19,558 nt of DNA, taken from NCBI GenBank assembly GCA_016296165.1, contig JAEDJV010000037.1, positions 1-19,558 on the forward strand, written 5' to 3'. Shown here in pieces: positions 14,938 through 19,558 of the stretch (its first letter is position 1; the number at the start of each line of letters is the position of its first letter). The position numbers were made by a program, and so were the translations under genes. This DNA is from Oscillospiraceae bacterium (GTDB lineage: Bacteria > Bacillota > Clostridia > Oscillospirales > Ruminococcaceae). Under the pieces are notes generated by a model. The model did not search any database. It saw only the letters and a program-made list of their open reading frames with translations, and was not told the DNA's origin.

Positions 14938-15795
14938 TTAATTTTTCGTTATATCTCTGTGAGCCTTATGTACACCATATCCCTTTTCTATCAAATACCG
15001 GGATATAAGTTCCGTAAACGTAACTGACCTGTGCTTACCGCCGGTACATCCAAATCCGATAACCAGCTGACTCTTTCCTTCGCTTATATATAACGGAATG
15101 AGAAAATCTATAAGATCCTTAAGTTTTTCAAGAAGAATCTGCGACTGCTCAAACTGCATTACATAATCTCTTACTTCCTGATCTTTTCCGGTAAGAAATT
15201 TGAGTTCAGGAATATAGTAAGGATTCGGAAGGCATCTGACATCAAAAACCAGATCAGTTTCTGCTGAGGCTCCGTATTTGAAACCAAAAGACATAACTTT
15301 AATGAGTATTGATTCATTTGAATTTTTCAGGAACAGATTTACTATTGATTCCTTTAACTGTGAGCTCTTAAGATACGATGTATCTATAAAATAATCCGCT
15401 ATCTCTCTGAGCGAATTGAGTTTCTCGCGTTCATACCGGATTGCTTTCAAAAGGGAACCGTTAAACTCTGAATCAAGAGGGTGCTTCCTTCTCGTTTCCT
15501 TGTATCGTTTTATTATCACTTCATCACTCGATTCAAGATATAACATCTTGAAATCAAAATGCTCATTTTTCATTTCCTCAAGCGAATGGAGTATTTCCTC
15601 AGAGAACATATCACCTGATCTGATGTCAACTGCCAGCGCAATCTTGTCCATTTTACCGTCTCTGCAGACATCAACGAACTTCGGAAGCAATTGAGGAGGC
15701 AAATTATCAATACAATAAAACCCTATATCTTCAAGAATATTCATTGCACAGGATTTACCAGACCCAGAGAGTCCTGTAACTATTAAAAACTGCAT
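14938..15795 (-). CDS. rapZ: RapZ (YvcJ) family nucleotide-binding protein
   Basis: RapZ/YvcJ proteins bind and hydrolyse nucleotides. In E. coli RapZ is an RNA adaptor for glucosamine-6-phosphate synthase control, while the Bacillus homologue YvcJ affects competence and its mechanism is less clear. The 285-residue product has a P-loop GLSGSGKS (residues 8-15), the family signature EDIGFYCIDNLPPQLLPKF right after it, and a C-terminal GFGCTGGKHRSV with HRD near the end, the conserved C-terminal domain. Of two nearby ATGs, the second is chosen because AGGAGG lies eight bases before it and only two before the first. The gene is 17 bases after murB and 16 bases before whiA. Confidence 0.95.
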   Translation of the reverse strand: MQFLIVTGLSGSGKSCAMNILEDIGFYCIDNLPPQLLPKFVDVCRDGKMDKIALAVDIRSGDMFSEEILHSLEEMKNEHFDFKMLYLESSDEVIIKRYKETRRKHPLDSEFNGSLLKAIRYEREKLNSLREIADYFIDTSYLKSSQLKESIVNLFLKNSNESILIKVMSFGFKYGASAETDLVFDVRCLPNPYYIPELKFLTGKDQEVRDYVMQFEQSQILLEKLKDLIDFLIPLYISEGKSQLVIGFGCTGGKHRSVTFTELISRYLIEKGYGVHKAHRDITKN

Positions 15796-15802
15796 ATGCA
15801 TT

Positions 15803-15809
15803 CCCTCCT
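15803..15809 (-). promoter_or_regulatory. Shine-Dalgarno site deciding the rapZ start
   Basis: AGGAGGG on the minus strand is almost adjacent to the first ATG (15801) but correctly spaced for the second (15795). Confidence 0.8.
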
Positions 15810-15818
15810 GCTCCGGAA

Positions 15819-16727
15819 TTATTTTAAAATTTCAGGTTCAAGTTCAAGTTCATAGCCGGTATCTGCTTTAACCTTTTCCTTGACAATTGAAACAAGTTCC
15901 ATAATGTCGTTGTAAGTAGCGTTACCCTTATTAATTACAAACCCGCTGTGTTTTTCACTAACCTGCGCATCACCTACAGAAACGCCTTTTAATCCGCATT
16001 CATCAATAAGAGCAGCTGCAAAAGCACCCTCTGGTCTTTTAAAAGTACTGCCTGCACTTGGATAATTCAGCGGCTGTTTTTCACGTCTGCAGTTAATAAG
16101 TTCTTCCATTTTTTGCTCAATATCACCTACAACGCCTTTTTTAAGTTTTATTTTTACACGCAAAATAATACGTCCGGAATTCATAAACGCACTATGTCGG
16201 TATGATAAATCCATATTTTCTGCAGGGATAGTTTTTACAATACCATCAGTATCGAGGTAATCTGCCGATACAACAATATCCGACATCTCACCTCCATAAG
16301 CTCCGGCATTCATATAAAGAGCGCCTCCGACTGTGCCCGGTATTCCATAAGCAAATTCAAGACCTGTTAAGCCCTCGTTTTTTGCCGCCACACAAAGTTT
16401 GCTTAACATCAGACCTGATTCACATTCTATTATTCCGTCTCTGATATAATTGATTCTGGAATAATCGTTTCCTATGATAACTACGACACCATCAAAAAAT
16501 TTGTCTTCAGCTATTATGTTGCTGCCATTTCCAAGAACAGCATGCTTTATAAATTTATCTCTGCAAAAAGAAATAATCTGAACTACCGATTCCTCGCTGT
16601 TCAAAAAAACCGCAATTTTACACTTACCGCCTATACGAAATGTGGTATGATCCTTCAGTGATTCATCAAGCTTATAGCTGCATCCTAATCTATCGCAGAT
16701 TGAAATCAGTTCACTGATATATGACAT
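15819..16727 (-). CDS. murB: UDP-N-acetylenolpyruvoylglucosamine reductase (MurB)
   Basis: MurB reduces UDP-GlcNAc-enolpyruvate to UDP-MurNAc with FAD and NADPH, an early cytosolic step of peptidoglycan synthesis. The 302-residue product shows FAD-binding motifs TTFRIGGKCKIAVF (28-41), LGNGSNIIAEDKFFDG (65-80) and GIPGTVGGALYMNAGAYGGE (128-147). It also has YRHSAF (176-181) and the active-site PSAGSTFKRP (223-232) with proton-donor S227, plus a C-terminal LELEPEI carrying the catalytic glutamate. The serine and overall length fit the type II enzymes typical of Firmicutes. A GGAGTG site lies eight bases before the ATG. It sits 28 bases after hprK, linking wall precursor synthesis to the carbon regulator, an order found in many clostridia. 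Confidence 0.97.
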   Translation of the reverse strand: MSYISELISICDRLGCSYKLDESLKDHTTFRIGGKCKIAVFLNSEESVVQIISFCRDKFIKHAVLGNGSNIIAEDKFFDGVVVIIGNDYSRINYIRDGIIECESGLMLSKLCVAAKNEGLTGLEFAYGIPGTVGGALYMNAGAYGGEMSDIVVSADYLDTDGIVKTIPAENMDLSYRHSAFMNSGRIILRVKIKLKKGVVGDIEQKMEELINCRREKQPLNYPSAGSTFKRPEGAFAAALIDECGLKGVSVGDAQVSEKHSGFVINKGNATYNDIMELVSIVKEKVKADTGYELELEPEILK

Positions 16728-16755
16728 TAATTTATCACTCCATTGAAATTTTTCA

Positions 16756-17709
16756 TTAAAGATCCTTGACCTTGTCTGTACCTGTCATCTCAAGACCAAG
16801 TCTGTCAAGAAGCTCATGGGCTGCGTTATAACCCATCTTCTTTTGTCTGTTGTTCATAGCTGCTACTTCAAGAATAACTGCAAGGTTTCGTCCAGGTTTT
16901 ACCGGGATAGTTGCAGAAGGAACATTTACACCAAGTATTGAAACATACTCATTGTCAATCCCCATACGATCATAAAGCTTTTCCGGATTCCAGAGTTCAA
17001 GTTCAACAACAAGATCTATCTTCTCTGTAACCTTGACTGCACCGACACCAAAAAGTCTTCTTGCGTTGATAATACCAATACCTCTGAGTTCAAGGAAATG
17101 ACGAATATTATCAGGGGAAGTTCCTACAAGACTGATATTCGAAACTTTTCTTATTTCTACTGCGTCATCAGCAACAAGTCTGTGTCCTCTCTTTACAAGC
17201 TCTATAGCAGTTTCACTCTTACCTACTCCGCTTTCGCCAAGAATAAGTACACCTTCACCGTATATCTCTATAAGAACACCATGACGTGTAATTCTTGGAG
17301 CAAGATTAAGGTTGAGAAAAGCAATAAGAGCAGCAACAAAGTTTGAGGTACTGTCTTTTGACCTGAGTACAGGGATGCCCTCCTTTTCCGCAAGGGTTAT
17401 TATTTCCTGAAAACATTCGAGTCCTCTTGTGATAATGAGTGCCGGAATATGCGTTGCAAAAAGCTTAGAAATAATATCCGTACGCTCAGCTTCACTTCTT
17501 GTAGAAAGATATGCAAATTCCATCTTACCTAATATCTGTATACGTTCCGGATTAAAATATTCGTAAAAATTCATAAGCTGAAGTCCCGGTCGGTTTACTT
17601 CATTTTCGGAAATGAGAACTTCTTCGGCCGGTTTGGGCAAATACAGTTCTTCGAGTTTCAGTTCATCTATTATCTGCTGAAGCGTTACTGTAAATTTGTT
17701 TTCTGACAT
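16756..17709 (-). CDS. hprK: HPr kinase/phosphorylase
   Basis: HprK/P phosphorylates and dephosphorylates the regulatory serine of HPr, controlling catabolite repression and sugar uptake. The product is 317 residues, the usual length. It carries ITRHGVLIEIYGEGVLILGE with the catalytic His, the P-loop GESGVGKS (residues 158-165), VADDAVEIR, and the HprK/P signature LELRGIGIINARRLFG (about 206-221). The start is the ATG after AGAGGTG; a GTG three codons upstream is part of that ribosome site and is not used. Its promoter is at 17777-17805. It is the first gene of the hprK-murB-rapZ-whiA-dnaE operon. No ptsH or crh is in the window. Confidence 0.97.
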   Translation of the reverse strand: MSENKFTVTLQQIIDELKLEELYLPKPAEEVLISENEVNRPGLQLMNFYEYFNPERIQILGKMEFAYLSTRSEAERTDIISKLFATHIPALIITRGLECFQEIITLAEKEGIPVLRSKDSTSNFVAALIAFLNLNLAPRITRHGVLIEIYGEGVLILGESGVGKSETAIELVKRGHRLVADDAVEIRKVSNISLVGTSPDNIRHFLELRGIGIINARRLFGVGAVKVTEKIDLVVELELWNPEKLYDRMGIDNEYVSILGVNVPSATIPVKPGRNLAVILEVAAMNNRQKKMGYNAAHELLDRLGLEMTGTDKVKDL

Positions 17710-17715
17710 TTTATA

Positions 17716-17722
17716 CACCTCT
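17716..17722 (-). promoter_or_regulatory. Shine-Dalgarno site deciding the hprK start
   Basis: AGAGGTG on the minus strand lies six bases before the ATG at 17709. Its last three bases are the GTG that a longest-frame reading would wrongly take as start. Confidence 0.85.
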
Positions 17723-17776
17723 TGTTACTAGAATATCGTATCATAAAAAACAACTGCTGTTTTTTCTTTTGTTTAT

Positions 17777-17805
17777 ATTATACCTTATTATTGATAATAT
17801 TTCAA
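17777..17805 (-). promoter_or_regulatory. Promoter of the hprK operon
   Basis: TTGAAA at 17800-17805 and TATAAT at 17777-17782 are 17 bp apart. The leader of about 60 nt contains an AT-rich 8-bp hairpin (17745-17752 with 17758-17765), probably too weak to terminate. No cre-like operator was recognised. Confidence 0.75.
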
Positions 17806-17919
17806 TAGAAAAAGAGAAACAGGGATGTATTTTAATACTATTCAGTTTAAGCAAATACGTATTCCTGATTTATGAAATTATTTTAAAAATAAGTTTTAAA
17901 AAAAACTTTAAAAAAAGTA

Positions 17920-17948
17920 TTGACAAATTGGAAAATCAATGATATAAT
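17920..17948 (+). promoter_or_regulatory. Consensus promoter of the tRNA unit
   Basis: TTGACA at 17920-17925 and TATAAT at 17943-17948 are exactly 17 bp apart, preceded by an A-rich block at 17881-17919. The -10 box ends 34 bases before tRNA-Lys. A small 5-bp hairpin (17958-17962 with 17974-17978) lies in the tRNA leader. Confidence 0.85.
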
Positions 17949-17982
17949 AAATATCGTTGTCCGAGCAAAACGAGGACATGAT

Positions 17983-18055
17983 GAGGTATTAGCTCAGTTG
18001 GCAGAGCATTTGACTTTTAATCAAAGGGTCTGGGGTTCGAATCCCCAATACCTCA
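17983..18055 (+). tRNA. tRNA-Lys (anticodon UUU)
   Basis: A full cloverleaf is visible: acceptor GAGGTAT/ATACCTC with discriminator A, D stem GCTC/GAGC, anticodon stem TTTGA/TCAAA with a seven-base loop carrying TTT at 18016-18018, and T arm TGGGG-TTCGAAT-CCCCA. The length is 73 nt. CCA is not encoded; the enzyme must add it. It reads lysine AAA and AAG codons and is the first gene of a two-tRNA unit. Confidence 0.97.
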
Positions 18056-18071
18056 TTATTTTTATGTATAT

Positions 18072-18145
18072 GCGTCTGTAGCTCAGTTGGATAGAGTGAC
18101 TGGCTACGAACCAGTAGGTCGGGGGTTCGAGCCCCTCCAGGCGCA
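18072..18145 (+). tRNA. tRNA-Arg (anticodon ACG)
   Basis: The cloverleaf has acceptor GCGTCTG/CAGGCGC (one G-U), D stem GCTC/GAGT with one G-U pair, anticodon stem ACTGG/CCAGT with ACG at 18106-18108, and a T arm with TTCGAGC loop. The length is 74 nt and CCA is not encoded. A34 is expected to be deaminated to inosine by TadA to read CGU, CGC and CGA. It lies 16 bases after tRNA-Lys. Confidence 0.97.
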
Positions 18146-18150
18146 CTTTA

Positions 18151-18178
18151 AACCACTTCATTCCTGAAGTGGTTTTTT
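18151..18178 (+). terminator. Terminator of the tRNA unit
   Basis: A 10-bp stem (AACCACTTCA with TGAAGTGGTT), a TTCC loop and a run of T residues follow tRNA-Arg by five bases. It is a textbook intrinsic terminator on the plus strand. Confidence 0.92.
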
Positions 18179-18201
18179 GTTTTATATTAGTTTTATGGTA
18201 G

Positions 18202-18235
18202 AAAAAACCCGCAAACTTCAAGTCTGCGGGTTTTT
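18202..18235 (-). terminator. Terminator of pflB
   Basis: A stem with core CCCGCA/TGCGGG flanked by A and T runs lies about 30 bases after the pflB stop. Read leftward it is GC stem plus six T residues. T runs on both sides mean it could also stop read-through from the tRNA unit. Confidence 0.88.
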
Positions 18236-18264
18236 GTACTATTATCATTTATCTTATTTATAAG

Positions 18265-19558
18265 TTATCTTGTTGCATGGAATGTTCTTGAGATAACATC
18301 AAGCTGCTGTTCTCTTGTAAGATCTACGAATTTTACTGCATATCCGGATACTCGAATTGTAAAGTTAGCGTATTCAGGATTTGAAGGGTCTTCCATAATC
18401 TTTTCAAGGTATTCTCTGTTGAATACATTCACATTAAGATGATGTGCACCCTGTGCGAAGTATCCGTCCATTACGTGAACCAGATTATTGATTTTTTCTT
18501 CTTCACTTCTTCCAAGAGCGTCAGGATTAATAGACTGAGTATTTGAAATACCATCAAGAGCCCATTCATAAGGAATCTTTGCTGTTGAATTAAGTGATGC
18601 AACCAGACCATTTTCTTCTGCGCCGTAACTTGGGTTTGCACCCGGAGCAAACGGAGCACCCGCCTTACGTCCGTCAGGAAGTGAACCTGTAGCACGTCCG
18701 TAAACAACGTTTGATGTGATTGTAAGGATTGAAGTTGTTGGTTCTGAGTTACGATATGTGTGTCTCTTCTTAATCTTGTCAAGGAAAGTCTTGAGGAGCC
18801 ATACGCCAATCTGGTCAGCTCTGTCGTCATCGTTTCCGTACTTAGGGAAATCTCCTTCGACTTCATAGTCGATAGCGATATTCTTTGCCACGTCAACTAC
18901 ATTACCCTGCTTATCCTTCACTTCAACATCTCCGCGGATAACTTTTACCTTAGCGTACTTGATAGCTGAGAGTGAGTCGATTACGTGTGAGAATCCGGCG
19001 ATACCTGTAGCAAATGTACGTCTTACGTCTGTGTCGATAAGTGCCATTTCTGCTGCTTCATAGTAGTACTTGTCGTGCATGTAGTGAATGAGGTTAAGTG
19101 TGTTTACATAAATACCGGCAAGCCATTCGAGCATTACATCGTACTTCTTCATAACTTCATCATAATCAAGGTATTCTGAAGTGATTGGCTGGTATGCAGG
19201 AGCAATCTGTTTGCCGAGCTTTTCATCAATACCGCCATTGATAGCATACAGAAGAGCTTTTGCAAGGTTTGCACGAGCACCGAAGAACTGAATCTCCTTA
19301 CCAGTCTGTGTTGCGGATACGCAGCAGCAGATTGAGTAATCGTCGCCCCATACAGGCTTCATAACATCGTCGTTTTCGTACTGGATTGAGCTTGTTTCGA
19401 TTGAGATGTATGAAGCATACTTCTTGAATGTTTCAGGAAGTGCTGGTGAATAGAGAACTGTGAGGTTTGGTTCTGGTGAAGGTCCCATGTTTTCGAGTGT
19501 GTGGAGGAAACGGAAGTCGTTCTTTGTAACCATGTGACGACCATCCATACCGATACCG
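18265..19558 (-). CDS. pflB: Pyruvate formate-lyase (formate acetyltransferase), 5' partial
   Basis: Pfl converts pyruvate and CoA to acetyl-CoA and formate by a glycyl-radical mechanism and is central to anaerobic fermentation. The frame is open to the right edge, so the start is outside the window; the visible part is 431 residues of an enzyme usually about 740-760. It contains GIGMDGRHMVTKNDFR at the edge, WGDDYSICCCVSATQTGK with the catalytic Cys pair, IQFFGARANLAKALLYAING, and near the C-terminus RVSGYAVKFVDLTREQQLDV, whose Gly is the radical site about 25 residues from the end. Activation requires PflA, which is not in the window. Three consecutive Cys stand where two are usual. Related glycyl-radical enzymes such as diol dehydratases are less likely given the CCVS and YAV context. 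Confidence 0.96.
   Translation of the reverse strand, partial: GIGMDGRHMVTKNDFRFLHTLENMGPSPEPNLTVLYSPALPETFKKYASYISIETSSIQYENDDVMKPVWGDDYSICCCVSATQTGKEIQFFGARANLAKALLYAINGGIDEKLGKQIAPAYQPITSEYLDYDEVMKKYDVMLEWLAGIYVNTLNLIHYMHDKYYYEAAEMALIDTDVRRTFATGIAGFSHVIDSLSAIKYAKVKVIRGDVEVKDKQGNVVDVAKNIAIDYEVEGDFPKYGNDDDRADQIGVWLLKTFLDKIKKRHTYRNSEPTTSILTITSNVVYGRATGSLPDGRKAGAPFAPGANPSYGAEENGLVASLNSTAKIPYEWALDGISNTQSINPDALGRSEEEKINNLVHVMDGYFAQGAHHLNVNVFNREYLEKIMEDPSNPEYANFTIRVSGYAVKFVDLTREQQLDVISRTFHATR

Noticed and set aside
17745..17765. Attenuator hairpin in the hprK leader
   Set aside because: The 8-bp stem is almost wholly A-T and there is no competing antiterminator structure, so regulation cannot be supported.
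18021..18248. Minus-strand reading frame of 75 codons across both tRNA genes
   Set aside because: It is antisense to two complete tRNAs and gives the familiar false peptide pattern of tRNA complements (LEGLEPPTYW); it has no ribosome site.
18471..18896. 141-codon minus-strand frame inside pflB
   Set aside because: It is an out-of-frame shadow of a well-conserved enzyme gene, with low-complexity Leu/Gln/Thr content.
1..19558. CRISPR array, insertion sequence, prophage or integron
   Set aside because: No spaced direct repeats, transposase, integrase, terminal inverted repeats or phage genes were seen; the gene order is largely housekeeping.

Overview
The window is AT-rich chromosomal DNA from a low-GC Firmicute. 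It is most likely a clostridial anaerobe of the Ruminococcus/Oscillospiraceae type. This is inferred from the hprK-murB-rapZ-whiA-dnaE gene order followed by pfkA, a pyruvate formate-lyase, tRNA genes without an encoded CCA, near-consensus sigma-A promoters, and frequent non-ATG starts preceded by good Shine-Dalgarno sites. No phage, transposon or CRISPR array is seen. Nearly all genes are on the minus strand, so the text below follows transcription from the right edge to the left.

Right end (19558-17983): the C-terminal part of pyruvate formate-lyase (pflB, 5' end outside the window) ends at a strong hairpin terminator. Facing it on the plus strand is a two-gene tRNA unit, tRNA-Lys(UUU) and tRNA-Arg(ACG), with a consensus promoter and its own terminator.

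Middle right (17805-9456): a TTGAAA-17-TATAAT promoter starts a compact operon of carbon regulation, cell-wall precursor synthesis and replication: hprK, murB, rapZ (yvcJ), whiA, dnaE. The usual yvcK gene between rapZ and whiA is missing. pfkA has its own promoter and hairpin, followed by an SseB-family gene with its own promoter.

Middle (8515-6768): the 398-base gap between sseB-like and rpe holds a perfect TTGACA-17-TATAAT promoter. It is followed by about 145 nt that can fold into a GC-rich hairpin plus a 10-bp long-range helix. This is a candidate stable small RNA or structured leader and the best candidate here for something undescribed. rpe has its own promoter. Its 3' end overlaps by 9 nt the convergent plus-strand gene for a diverged MecA-type adaptor.

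Left (6767-151): a tightly packed seven-gene operon for the cell envelope: a membrane-anchored DUF4015-like putative glycoside hydrolase, a membrane FHA protein, a SEDS glycosyltransferase (RodA/FtsW), a small class B penicillin-binding protein, an unrecognised two-helix membrane protein, a beta-helix-like/TerD fusion protein and a 47-residue membrane peptide. The FHA-SEDS-PBP core recalls the actinobacterial fhaB-rodA-pbpA cluster.

Left edge: a perfect promoter and a leader with a boxA-like element look like the start of an rRNA operon reading out of the window. Several gene starts were moved from the longest reading frame to an internal start because the Shine-Dalgarno site dictates it (hprK, rapZ, pfkA, rpe, mecA-like).
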